Shown here: piece after piece, positions 40,026 through 48,880 of the stretch
How the letters are laid out: each line of letters starts with the position of its first letter
How positions within the stretch are numbered: the stretch's first letter is position 1
Assembly: GCA_050949255.1 (NCBI GenBank)
Contig: JBMNFJ010000015.1
Coordinates: forward strand, 1-64,000
Length of the DNA: 64,000 bases
Direction: 5' to 3'
From: UBA3941 sp002385665
Lineage (GTDB): Bacteria; Bacillota; Clostridia; Caldicoprobacterales; UBA3941
Notes under the pieces: model-generated
What the model was told of the DNA's origin: nothing
What the model saw: only the letters and a program-made list of their open reading frames with translations
Databases searched by the model: none
Translations under genes and position numbers: made by a program

Positions 40026-42368
40026 TCAGACCTTGAACTGCCTGACCAGCTCTTCCAGCTTTTCACCCAGTTCCGCCAGATCAACGGCTGCGCTGTTGGT
40101 ATCGCTGGCCCCAATAGCCGCTTCATGGGCAGCCTGGTTGATCTCCTGGGTGCTGAGGGTAATATCGCTGACTCCCTTTGACACCTCGCTGGTGGACAGG
40201 GCGATCTGCTCCATCTTCCTGGAGGACTCTTCGGTCTTATGGGCTACCTCGTTGGCCGCCTGGGACAATTCCTGGGCGGATCTGGCTATCTCCTGTACAC
40301 CGGCCGAGGCCTTCCCCGCATTCTGGGCCGCACCCTCGGATTTCTCTGCTACCTCCTGTATCTCCTCACTTATCAGGTTGACCTCACTGGCCGCATCCAG
40401 GATGGAGGTGGATATCTCCCCGGTTATAGCGGATTGCTCTGTAACCGCAGCCGCAATGGCGTTGGTTATCTGGGTTGTTTCCTCTATAACCTTGTTTATG
40501 GTCTCCACAGCCTCTACGGCCTGGCTCATGTTGTTTTGCATATCCTCTATCTGCTGGGCAATCTCTTCCGTGGCCTCTGCAGTCTGCTTGGCCAGCTCCT
40601 TAACCTCGTTGGCCACAACAGCAAAGCCCTTGCCCGCCTCTCCGGCCCCTGCTGCCTCTATGGCCGCATTAAGGGCCAGCATGTTGGTCTGATCCGCTAT
40701 ATCGTTTATAACATTGACTATCTTGCCTATCTGTTTGGAGGATGTATTGAGCCTCTTTATAATCTCATTGGTCTGCTGGGCCCTCTGCTGTGCCCCGGAT
40801 ATTATAACCATGGAGCGCTCGGAATTGCTGCTGACATCCCCCAGGGAAATATTGAGTTCCTTGATTGCCGTGGCACCCCCATTTACCGCCAGGGATACCT
40901 GGGCCGCGGAACCGGCTATCCTGGTAATCATATCGGAAATCTCCTGTATGGCCATCCTCACCTGTTCCACATTCCCCGAGGTCTCCTCGGAAGCCATTGC
41001 CAGGTTATGTGTGGAAGCGGACATCTCTTCAATAGCCGATGCCACTACGCTCATATTGTTCTTTGTATCATTGGAAGCCAGAGCCGTATCGTCAATGCTT
41101 ACGGTTATCTCTTCCAAGGCCGCCATTACGTTATCGGTCTTTGCATTCATCTCCTCGCTGTTGGCAGCCAGGGCGTTGGACACCTGGGTAAGGGTGCTGG
41201 AAGACTCCGACAGGGCCATGGTCATATCGTATATCTCCCGGGCCATGGTCTGTATCTTCTCAACAAACTGGTTGAAATACCTGGCCAATCTTCCCGCTTC
41301 GTCCTGGGAGGTCTCGGGTATCCTTATGGTCAGATCCCCCTGTCCCCTGGATATGTCCTCCAGCATTGCTATGGTCTCGTCCAGGGGTTTTAAACTGGTT
41401 GCCGTTATCCTCCACAGGAAGAAGAGCCCCAGTATGGACAGGCCGCCCCCAACGGCTATGACCATCAGGTTGAAGGTCTTTATGGGCTGCATGAAGATGT
41501 CCCTGTTAAGGGTGATGGCCAGGGACCATCCCAGGCCTTCAAAATCGCCGACCCCGGACATATGGGTATATCCTACCAGCTTTTCTACACCTTCATAGGT
41601 GTACTCACCGCTACCGCTTTCACCGGAAATCATCTTATGGGCGATCTCTCCCAGGGCATCATCCCTGTCGGCGATATTCTCGTTTCCCATCTTTTCCGCG
41701 ACGGGATGCCATACCAAAGTCCCCTCTTTATCCAATATGTATGGGTAACTGCCGGTATTGCCCTGCTCTACCAGGTCATCGATTATGTCCTCCATCATAT
41801 CGTGGATGATCTTGTCCGACATACGGGCCGTCAGTATCCCTATGGGCTTATTGGATCTGTCGAAAATGGGATAGCTGAAGGTCACGACATTCTTCCCAAG
41901 ATCCCTGCTCATCCTGTATTCATAATAAATGTTCTGTTTTTCCCTGGTGTTTACAAACCAGGATGCGTCGCTGTAATCGTTTCGTACATTTGCGCTGCTG
42001 GAGGCTATCAGCTTTCCGTTCATATCCACCATCAGCATATCATGATATGTATCCCCGTACTGGGTTATGGCATGGGACAGGGTATCCTGTTTCAGGCTGA
42101 CACTGGCCGTAGTGTCCACTATATCCTTATTGTTGGCAAGGATACGGACATCCCCAATGCGCTCATTCATGAAATGGTCCAGCATCTCCCCGTGGGCATC
42201 AGCCATGGACTGGATGCTTGCCTTGGAATTTTTTATGAGTAGGGTACCTGCTATCCTCATGGCGGTTATGACTACAAAGGCCAGGATGGCAAGTATGAGG
42301 ATCCCTGTAAGAAAAGGGATTTTCACCTTTAGACTCTTGGATCTGTGCTTATTGGTGCTTCCCATCAT
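40026..42368 (-). CDS. Methyl-accepting chemotaxis protein with dCache sensor
   Basis: A 780-residue inner-membrane transducer. TM1 is near residues 18-40 (LTGILILAILAFVVITAMRI region). An extracytoplasmic Cache-type sensor of about 260 residues follows (YGDTYHDMLMVDMNGKLIAS, SYPIFDRSNKPIGILTARMS, GTLVWHPVAEKMGNENIADR), then TM2 near 305-325 (VIAVGGGLSILGLFFLWRIT), HAMP, and the signalling helices with the tip 'NVINDIADQTNMLALNAAIE AAG...'. The tip region EAGKGFAVVANEVKELAKQT is canonical. It is encoded inside the che operon between cheW and cheB. The ligand is unknown. Confidence 0.95.
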   Translation of the reverse strand: MMGSTNKHRSKSLKVKIPFLTGILILAILAFVVITAMRIAGTLLIKNSKASIQSMADAHGEMLDHFMNERIGDVRILANNKDIVDTTASVSLKQDTLSHAITQYGDTYHDMLMVDMNGKLIASSSANVRNDYSDASWFVNTREKQNIYYEYRMSRDLGKNVVTFSYPIFDRSNKPIGILTARMSDKIIHDMMEDIIDDLVEQGNTGSYPYILDKEGTLVWHPVAEKMGNENIADRDDALGEIAHKMISGESGSGEYTYEGVEKLVGYTHMSGVGDFEGLGWSLAITLNRDIFMQPIKTFNLMVIAVGGGLSILGLFFLWRITATSLKPLDETIAMLEDISRGQGDLTIRIPETSQDEAGRLARYFNQFVEKIQTMAREIYDMTMALSESSSTLTQVSNALAANSEEMNAKTDNVMAALEEITVSIDDTALASNDTKNNMSVVASAIEEMSASTHNLAMASEETSGNVEQVRMAIQEISDMITRIAGSAAQVSLAVNGGATAIKELNISLGDVSSNSERSMVIISGAQQRAQQTNEIIKRLNTSSKQIGKIVNVINDIADQTNMLALNAAIEAAGAGEAGKGFAVVANEVKELAKQTAEATEEIAQQIEDMQNNMSQAVEAVETINKVIEETTQITNAIAAAVTEQSAITGEISTSILDAASEVNLISEEIQEVAEKSEGAAQNAGKASAGVQEIARSAQELSQAANEVAHKTEESSRKMEQIALSTSEVSKGVSDITLSTQEINQAAHEAAIGASDTNSAAVDLAELGEKLEELVRQFKV

Positions 42369-42421
42369 TGGTCTTCCTTTCTATAGTGTAGTTGGGGGTG
42401 TTGTAGTGAAGAGTAATGCTT

Positions 42422-42612
42422 AATTGAATCCGTTGTACTTAACTTGTAATGGCTATTGAGCGCTCCTGACTTCGTAAGAGCAACGTCATCGCTGAAGTTT
42501 CAAAAAAATAATTATAATTTTGATATAGCAAACCTTAATGGTATAGTGTTTTTTGAAACTTCCCTACATCCAACACCGATTTGGAGAAAACTAAGGCTTA
42601 TTCCATTTGAAG
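42422..42612. repeat. Palindromic intergenic repeat R5
   Basis: Left arm TTGTAATGGCTATTGAGCGC, inner palindrome GAAGTTTCAAAAAA...TTTTTTGAAACTTC, then CGATTTGGAGAAAACTAAGGC as in R1, R6 and R9. The right outer arm is missing where the element meets the cheW stop (42616). It sits inside the chemotaxis operon between cheW and the transducer gene. Confidence 0.72.
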
Positions 42613-42615
42613 CAT

Positions 42616-43041
42616 CTAACCGAATATCCTATGGATATCCAAAACGGCCACCAGCTCATCTTCCAATCGTACAACCTCTTTTATGTATTGTCCATATTCA
42701 TGCTCCAGGTTCTCAGGCAGGGGCTGACGCCATTGGTCAGGTATATCCAGGACGTCCCCCGGCCTGTCCACCACGAAGCCCAAATATTCATTTTCCGCAT
42801 CATTATTCTTTAAAACTATACAGGTGGGCCCCTCAGGAATGTCGGATTTCCTCTTATGGAGGATGCAGGCCACATCAAATATGGTTACGACCTGTCCCCT
42901 CATATTATATAATCCGACTATATGCTCCGGGGCACCGGGCACCTCTGTATATTTGATTTTTCTGTTAATCTCTTTTACCAGCCCGATATCTATCCCGAAT
43001 AACTCGCCTTCCAGATAAAAGGTCAATATCCTTATCATCAA
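42616..43041 (-). CDS. cheW: Chemotaxis coupling protein CheW
   Basis: A 141-residue adaptor linking transducers to CheA. SH3-like CheW fold: 'ILTFYLEGELFGIDIGLVKE', 'HIVGLYNMRGQVVTIFDVAC', 'FVVDRPGDVLDIPDQW', 'LEDELVAVLDIHRIF'. The start overlaps the cheA stop by 4 bp. The 3' end lies next to repeat R5. Confidence 0.94.
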   Translation of the reverse strand: MMIRILTFYLEGELFGIDIGLVKEINRKIKYTEVPGAPEHIVGLYNMRGQVVTIFDVACILHKRKSDIPEGPTCIVLKNNDAENEYLGFVVDRPGDVLDIPDQWRQPLPENLEHEYGQYIKEVVRLEDELVAVLDIHRIFG

Positions 43042-45236
43042 TACCGGCCCTCCTTCCCCGCGTTAGCTTCCATAAGGCTTCCTCCTCCATACTCTTCGGG
43101 AGCGGCCTTCTGTAATAGTTCATCCAGGTCCAGGGCCAGCACAATCCTCCTGTTCCAGAATGTGGTACCCTTTATTCCATGGGCCTTTATGTCCTGCTCA
43201 TTAAATTCCGAGGGCAGGACAACGGTGTCATGGATTCTGCCGATCAACAGCCCCATGGGCTGACCCGTCAGCTTTGGTATGATAACGTAGAGCTTTTTCC
43301 TATCATATTCCCTCCTGGAGATGGGCAGATATTCCTCCGGCCTTATAAGCCTCAGGGTCCGTCCCCTGAATTCTATATATTCCTTATCCCCGACCAGTTC
43401 TATATCATCAGGCCTGATCTCCTCAACCCGGGAAACCTGGGATAGTTCAAGGCCCAGGGTCTCCGTTCCGGAACAGCTGAACAACAGCATGGTCTTTTCT
43501 CCCACTGCTGTCTTTTTGGTATCCTGCCTGCTTTCCGAGTCCTTGTCGGTCTCGGGAAACTTAAGCTCACCTTGAGCAGCCAATCCTTCAGCATCCAGTA
43601 TCATGGCGATTTTACCATCGCCCAGTATGGTAACTCCGGAATAGCACTTAAGATCCTTTAAGTGCCTGGGCAGGGGCTTTACCAGAATTTCCTCATCATC
43701 CCGTATGGCGTCTACTACCAAACCGAACCTTCTGTCCCCTATCTTCAGGACCAGGATCCTTATGACCTCCCGATGGTTTACCAGGCTCTCCCAGGATGAA
43801 TCCTGTGACAGGCCCAACACCCGGGACAGGGACAGGATGGGCAGCAATCTATGGCGAAAGCGTAGTACAGGATAACCGTTCAAGAGCTCGATTGACCTAT
43901 CCCTGTCTCCTGCTTTTACCCTTATCATCTCCTGCAGGTTTACCTGGGGCAGGGCAAAGTTATGACCTCCGGATTCAACGATAAGGGAGGATATTATGGC
44001 CAGGGTCATGGGCAGGTTCAGCTTAAAGGTAGTACCCCCTCCGGCCTGACTGTCTATTTCGATGCTTCCCCCCATCTTCTCTATGTTGGTCCGTACAACG
44101 TCCATGCCCACGCCTCTGCCGGACAGGTCGGTAACACTGCTGGCCGTTGAAAAGCCCGGCTGCATGATTTGTCCCAGAATCTCCTTCTCATCCATAAGGG
44201 ATAATTCTTCCTGGGTTTTCAGGCCCTTTTGAAGTATTCTGGCTTTAAGGAGCTCCACATCTATCCCTGCTCCGTCGTCAGCCACCAGGATGGAGACATA
44301 TCCCCCTTCCTGAAAGGCGCTGATCTTTACAAGTCCTTCCCTGCTCTTTCCTGCATCCTCCCGGTCCTGGGGCTTTTCAATACCATGATCTGCAGCATTG
44401 CGAATAAGGTGGGTCAGGGGGTCTGCCAGGGCTTCGATGATGGATTTATCCAGCTCCACCTGGGTACCCTCCATTTCCAGCCTTATCTCCTTGCCCAATT
44501 GTCTTGACAGATCCCTTATTATCCTCGGAAATTTATTGAATACATTGCCCAGGGGCTGCATTCTCGTCTGCATAACCCGTTCCTGCAGCTGGGTTGTTAT
44601 GCTGTCTATGTTTTGAAGTATGGGGTCCAGGCCCTCCACGTGTTTCCTATGGCCTTCCAATCCCCGCAATAGTTGATTCCTGCCCAAAACCAGTTCGCTG
44701 GTCAGGTTCATAAGATCGTTGAGGAGCCCTATGGATACCCTTATGCTGTCCTCACCCGAGACAGCGGGGACGTTACCCTTAATGTCCTGGTTGCTGTCAT
44801 GAGAAGGAACAGGGTTGTCATGAACAGTCCCGGCTGCCTCTGTTTTATCCCCTGGGGACTCTTCAGATAAAATTGCATCCAGGGTATGGATGTAATGCGA
44901 GATATCAATTTTGTGACTATTCACCGGATCTTTGACCATGGTGCCCAGACAATCGTTGGCCTCTAACAGAGCGTCGATGGAAAGGTCATCCAGTTGAACC
45001 TTTTCACTCCGAACCGCCCCAAAGAGGCTTTCCATGGAATGGGACAGCTTAACTATATTGTCCAGTCCAAAAAAGCCCGCCGTTCCCTTTATACTATGTA
45101 CGCTTCTAAAAAGTTGGTTTACCAGCTCCTGATCGTTAAGATTGCTGGCAAGTTTTATAAGATGTGATTCGATTTGCTCTATATGCGACCCGGCTTCATC
45201 AATAAAATCCTGTATAAACTCTTCATTCTTCAGCAA
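43038..45236 (-). CDS. cheA: Chemotaxis histidine kinase CheA with an extra CheW domain
   Basis: About 732 residues. An Hpt domain carries the phospho-His in 'LFRSVHSIKGTAGFFGLDNI' (His47 from this start). Then come a short linker instead of a clear CheY-binding P2 domain, the dimerisation helices (LMNLTSELVLGRNQLLRGLE), the ATPase (LTHLIRNAADHGIEKPQDRE, SILVADDGAGIDVELLKARI, VTDLSGRGVGMDVVRTNIEK), a CheW domain, and a second CheW-like domain from about 570 (KTMLLFSCSGTETLGLELSQ ... VLPSEFNEQDIKAHGIKGTT). TTG 45236 has GGGGG eight bases upstream and gives LKNEEFIQDF; a GTG at 45254 is the alternative. First gene of the operon. Confidence 0.94.
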   Translation of the reverse strand: MLKNEEFIQDFIDEAGSHIEQIESHLIKLASNLNDQELVNQLFRSVHSIKGTAGFFGLDNIVKLSHSMESLFGAVRSEKVQLDDLSIDALLEANDCLGTMVKDPVNSHKIDISHYIHTLDAILSEESPGDKTEAAGTVHDNPVPSHDSNQDIKGNVPAVSGEDSIRVSIGLLNDLMNLTSELVLGRNQLLRGLEGHRKHVEGLDPILQNIDSITTQLQERVMQTRMQPLGNVFNKFPRIIRDLSRQLGKEIRLEMEGTQVELDKSIIEALADPLTHLIRNAADHGIEKPQDREDAGKSREGLVKISAFQEGGYVSILVADDGAGIDVELLKARILQKGLKTQEELSLMDEKEILGQIMQPGFSTASSVTDLSGRGVGMDVVRTNIEKMGGSIEIDSQAGGGTTFKLNLPMTLAIISSLIVESGGHNFALPQVNLQEMIRVKAGDRDRSIELLNGYPVLRFRHRLLPILSLSRVLGLSQDSSWESLVNHREVIRILVLKIGDRRFGLVVDAIRDDEEILVKPLPRHLKDLKCYSGVTILGDGKIAMILDAEGLAAQGELKFPETDKDSESRQDTKKTAVGEKTMLLFSCSGTETLGLELSQVSRVEEIRPDDIELVGDKEYIEFRGRTLRLIRPEEYLPISRREYDRKKLYVIIPKLTGQPMGLLIGRIHDTVVLPSEFNEQDIKAHGIKGTTFWNRRIVLALDLDELLQKAAPEEYGGGSLMEANAGKEGRY

Positions 45237-45254
45237 CCAAATTACCCCCGTCAC

Positions 45255-45573
45255 TAGCTATACACTTAATAGCCATTATACCGTATAGTCTTATATAATT
45301 TATATCGAATTTTAAAAGATTTTGTCATATAACTGTTTAATGATAACCCTATTTCACAAAAGTCAAACATATATCAAAAGGCGATACTGGCATATCATAT
45401 TACATCCCATGTCCAGGTGGTAAGCATGTGTCCGGATAAGAAAAGATTATTGGGAAACCATAAGGCAAAAAGACCTGATAGTCATCCATATGGCGAATCA
45501 CCAGCCAAACCCATACATAAAAAAGGCCATGTAAGTTTTCTGACAATTGCAGCTTTTAATTTAAAAAATGTTA
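45255..45573. other. Divergent promoter region cheA / citrate synthase
   Basis: An AT-rich spacer of about 320 bp. It contains a stray piece of the R-family outer arm (ACTAGC at 45253-45258 and TTAATAGCCATTA at 45266-45278). The minus strand has TATAAT close before cheA, at the edge of that arm. I see no clear sigma-28 promoter for the che operon. Confidence 0.4.
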
Positions 45574-45602
45574 TTGTTTTAACTTACGTTTTGTGGTATA
45601 GT
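45574..45602 (+). promoter_or_regulatory. Promoter of citrate synthase gene
   Basis: TTGTTT, 17-bp spacer, TATAGT. Transcription would start near 45609, about 55 bases before the ATG. Confidence 0.55.
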
Positions 45603-45663
45603 ATGGTTCATATATCTATACACATTGCAATGATACAATGTAAACGAGAGGTGTTGTTTGATC

Positions 45664-47031
45664 ATGGGATTTAACGGGAACGATGTGATAATGAAAGTTT
45701 TGCCCGATGAGTTGCGAATACTTGCGGAATCCAATAATTTTATTCCTATAGAATTACACCAGGTTCACAATACAAAAAGGGGACTTAGAAACAGTGACGG
45801 CACGGGTGTGCTGGTTGGTTTAACCCAGATCGGGGATGTAATAGGCTACTACCGCGAGAACGGCAGGAAGGTACCTACGGAAGGCCGCCTACTCTACCGG
45901 GGCATCGATATACATGATATAGTTAAGGGTTTCCAGGCCGACAAGAGGTTCGGATTTGAGGAAACCGCCTATCTGCTTCTATTTGGCAAGCTGCCGGATG
46001 CCAAACAACTAAAGGAGTTTGAAGAGCTCCTGGGTGAATACAGGACCTTGCCCGATGGTTTTGCCGAGGATATGATATTTAAGGCCCCAAGTATTGATAT
46101 TATGAATAAGCTGGCCAGGAGCGTCCTTGCCTCCTATTCCTACGATGAAAATCCGGACGATATCAGTGTTCGTAATGTGTTGAGGCAATGCATCGAATTG
46201 ATAGCCAGATTTCCCGCCTTCGTAGCATGTGCCTATCAGGCCAAGTGTCATTACCATGATGGTGAGAGCCTCCACATCCATTATCCCCAGAAGGACCTCA
46301 GCACTGCAGAGAATATCCTGTATCTGGTAAGGCCTGATAATAAATTCACGAGATTGGAAGCAGAGCTGCTGGATCTATCCCTGGTCCTTCACGCTGAGCA
46401 TGGTGGCGGTAACAATTCCAGCTTTACCACTCATGTGGTTACCTCATCGGGTACTGATACTTACTCCGCTATTGCAGCGGCTGTAGGTTCACTGAAGGGT
46501 CCCAAGCACGGCGGAGCCAACGCCAAGGTAATGGCCATGATGGAGGATATCAAGGCCAATGTATATGATTGGTCCAATGATAGGGAGGTAGCCAACTATA
46601 TTCGGAAGATCCTGCGCAGAGAAGCCTTTGACGGCAGCGGTCTGGTCTACGGCCTGGGCCATGCGGTCTATACCCTTTCCGATCCCAGGGCCGTCCTCCT
46701 AAAGGAAAAGGCCGAGCAATTGGCTGAGGTAACGGGGATGGTAAAGGAATTTGAACTCTATAAATCCATAGAGAGGCTGGCTCCTGAAATCTTCTGTGAG
46801 GTAACAAAGAATACCAAAACCATTTCGGCCAATGTAGATTTCTATTCCGGTTTTGTCTATAAGATGCTCAATATACCGGAGGATCTCTATACCCCCATCT
46901 TTGCAATAGCCAGGATGCCGGGTTGGGCTGCTCACAGAATAGAAGAGCTGGTCAGCGGGGGCAGGATTATCAGGCCTGCATATAAGAACGTCATGCCCTG
47001 CAATGACTACATTCCTCTCAAGGACAGATGA
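45664..47031 (+). CDS. Citrate synthase family protein
   Basis: A 455-residue enzyme joining acetyl-CoA (or propionyl-CoA) to oxaloacetate. Catalytic His/His/Asp segments are visible: 'LVLHAEHGGGNNSSFTTHVV', 'GSLKGPKHGGANAKVMAM' and 'SANVDFYSGFVYKMLNI'. 'EGRLLYRGIDIHDIVKGF' is the family signature. The N-terminal extension of about 60 residues is usual in clostridial members. ATG 45664 follows GAGAGGTG; a TTG at 45658 is also possible. Citrate versus 2-methylcitrate synthase cannot be decided here. No other TCA genes adjoin. Confidence 0.92.
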   Translation: MGFNGNDVIMKVLPDELRILAESNNFIPIELHQVHNTKRGLRNSDGTGVLVGLTQIGDVIGYYRENGRKVPTEGRLLYRGIDIHDIVKGFQADKRFGFEETAYLLLFGKLPDAKQLKEFEELLGEYRTLPDGFAEDMIFKAPSIDIMNKLARSVLASYSYDENPDDISVRNVLRQCIELIARFPAFVACAYQAKCHYHDGESLHIHYPQKDLSTAENILYLVRPDNKFTRLEAELLDLSLVLHAEHGGGNNSSFTTHVVTSSGTDTYSAIAAAVGSLKGPKHGGANAKVMAMMEDIKANVYDWSNDREVANYIRKILRREAFDGSGLVYGLGHAVYTLSDPRAVLLKEKAEQLAEVTGMVKEFELYKSIERLAPEIFCEVTKNTKTISANVDFYSGFVYKMLNIPEDLYTPIFAIARMPGWAAHRIEELVSGGRIIRPAYKNVMPCNDYIPLKDR

Positions 47032-47044
47032 ACCGATATAAAAT

Positions 47045-47338
47045 ATTAAATCAACACGTTATGCTAGTTCATAATCTTAGGTAATGGCTATTGATAAGCG
47101 GATGACTTCATTGATTTGGTTAAGAAAACTTGGCTTGTGAAATGCAGAAAAGCCGTAGTTTTCTCCAAATCGATGTCGGAATAGTGAAGTTTCAAAAAAT
47201 ACATTATCATTAACGTTTGCTGACTAAAAACTATAATAGATTTTTTTGAAACTTCAACGATGCCGTAACTTTTATGATGGTAGTAAAGCGATCAATAGCC
47301 ATTACCGGCATATGATTGACTAGCACAAAAGTTTTAAT
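47045..47338. repeat. Palindromic intergenic repeat R6 (full length, 294 bp)
   Basis: The outer arms ATTAAATCAACACGTTATGC ... GGTAATGGCTATTGAT and ATCAATAGCCATTACC ... GACTAGCACAAAAGTTTTAAT are inverted copies. Inside are the GATTTGG..AAGAAAACTTGGC / GTTTTCTCCAAATC arm and the GAAGTTTCAAAAAA / TTTTTTGAAACTTC arm, giving a multi-armed fold. It is inserted between the citrate synthase stop and what looks like that gene's terminator. Confidence 0.8.
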
Positions 47339-47355
47339 CATATCATTTCTACCAT

Positions 47356-47400
47356 AGGAAAGGACCTATCCACCGACAATGGATGGGTCCTTTCCTTTTC
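47356..47400 (+). terminator. Terminator downstream of citrate synthase (displaced by R6)
   Basis: AGGAAAGGACC-T-ATCC pairs with GGAT-G-GGTCCTTTCCT (47356-47371 and 47381-47396), followed by TTT. It lies 325 bp after the citrate synthase stop, with R6 in between. Confidence 0.7.
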
Positions 47401-47567
47401 TGAATGATTTTCTTCCATAAACAAATAATATCCTTATGCTAACCTGGGGTTTTTTTACGTGGGTACTTCCCGTATTGATGAATAATCCCAGGTAATGTAC
47501 TTTGCATTTAATCGGATCAAAGTATTCAATTGGACCAAAGAATTACGCAAAAATCAGGAGGAAGTTT

Positions 47568-48722
47568 ATGAGAAGAGTTGTTACAGTCCTAATTATATTG
47601 CAAGTTATGTCTTCATTATATATATGGACCCCGTCCATGGGGGCCCCACCGGAAAACTCGGCCAGGGCTGCAGTCCTGATGGAAGTGGAATCAGGCAGGG
47701 TCTTGTATGAAAAGAATCCTCATGAGAAGTTGCCCATGGCCAGCACCACCAAGATAATGACCGCCATTCTGGCCATTGAAAACACTCACCCCTCGGATGT
47801 TGTTAAGATCTCTCCCCAGGCCTCGGGGATAGAGGGCTCTTCCCTGTACCTGGTTGCAGGTGAAGAGTTGACCATGGAACAGCTCCTGTATGGTCTTATG
47901 CTAAGGTCCGGCAACGATGCCGCAACTGCCATTGCAGAGCATATAGCCGGATCCGTAGAGGATTTTGCCATGATGATGAACAAGAAGGCCAGGGAGCTCG
48001 GAGCCATGAACACCAACTTTATGAACCCCCACGGCCTCCATCATGAGCAGCATTATACCACTGCTTATGATTTAGCCCTGATTTCGGCTTATGCCATGAA
48101 AAACTCCACCTTCCGTGAGATCGTGTCCACCAGATACCATAGGATTCCCTGGCAGGACCAGCCCTGGGACAGGGTACTTATGAACAAAAACGCCCTGCTC
48201 TGGGACTATAAGGGCGCAAACGGCATAAAGACCGGGTATACCAAGGCCGCCAGAAGATGCCTTGCCTCGGCAGCCCTGCGGGACGGAATGCAGCTGGTGG
48301 CCGTAGTACTAAACTGCCAGCCCTGGTTTGAGGACAGCGCAGCCATACTGGACTACGGTTTCAGGGAATACCGGATGACTCCCCTGTTTTCCCAGGGAGA
48401 AAGGGTAGGCAGCATACCTGTAAAAAACGGCTTTAAGAAAGAGGTGGAACTGATCGTCAAGGATGATATCTCCGTCCCCTTAACCGATGAGGAGCGTGAG
48501 CAGGTCTCCATAACCCTTAAGCATCCGGAATCTCTTAGAGCCCCTGTTACTGCAAACACCAGGGTTGGGACTATAAATATCTCCCTGGGAAACAACTTCA
48601 CCTTATCAAAGGATATATACACGGCTTCCGATGTAAGGGAGAATTCCTTTACCTCCAACCTTCAAAGGATTATCAGACAATGGATGAGCAATACCTGGGA
48701 CATCCTCTTCCCCAGCCCCTGA
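47568..48722 (+). CDS. dacF: D-alanyl-D-alanine carboxypeptidase (DacF/PBP5 type)
   Basis: A 384-residue secreted or membrane-attached serine carboxypeptidase trimming peptidoglycan stem peptides. Signal sequence MRRVVTVLIILQVMSSLYIW; active-site SxxK in 'KLPMASTTKIMTAILAIE', SxN in 'LMLRSGNDAATAIAEHIAGS', KTG in 'GANGIKTGYTKAARRCLA'. A C-terminal PBP5-type domain and an amphipathic tail end (NLQRIIRQWMSNTWDILF) fit membrane association. ATG 47568 follows CAGGAGGA. The upstream open frame is not part of the protein. DacF-like enzymes are often sporulation-linked; that is inference. Confidence 0.95.
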   Translation: MRRVVTVLIILQVMSSLYIWTPSMGAPPENSARAAVLMEVESGRVLYEKNPHEKLPMASTTKIMTAILAIENTHPSDVVKISPQASGIEGSSLYLVAGEELTMEQLLYGLMLRSGNDAATAIAEHIAGSVEDFAMMMNKKARELGAMNTNFMNPHGLHHEQHYTTAYDLALISAYAMKNSTFREIVSTRYHRIPWQDQPWDRVLMNKNALLWDYKGANGIKTGYTKAARRCLASAALRDGMQLVAVVLNCQPWFEDSAAILDYGFREYRMTPLFSQGERVGSIPVKNGFKKEVELIVKDDISVPLTDEEREQVSITLKHPESLRAPVTANTRVGTINISLGNNFTLSKDIYTASDVRENSFTSNLQRIIRQWMSNTWDILFPSP

Positions 48723-48778
48723 AATCCCACAGGATATGGGTCAATATGCTAAATAATGGCAGGAGGAACCGGCCGGCC

Positions 48779-48802
48779 CAAGGGACTGACTGTCCTTTTT
48801 TG
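48779..48802 (+). terminator. Terminator after dacF
   Basis: AAGGGAC / GTCCTT with a five-base loop and a T6 run (48780-48800). Confidence 0.65.
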
Positions 48803-48880
48803 TATAAAACAATTGTTGCTATATCAGGATATCCATTATAAAATATAAGATGGGAGGTAAAAGATTGGAGGCGTTAGACT

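Noticed and set aside
42456..42956. 166-residue plus-strand open frame opposite cheW
   Set aside because: It is a shadow of cheW and repeat R5, with no protein-like conservation.
45417..45674. 85-residue plus-strand open frame before citrate synthase
   Set aside because: No ribosome site, and it contains the citrate synthase promoter and runs into that gene's start.
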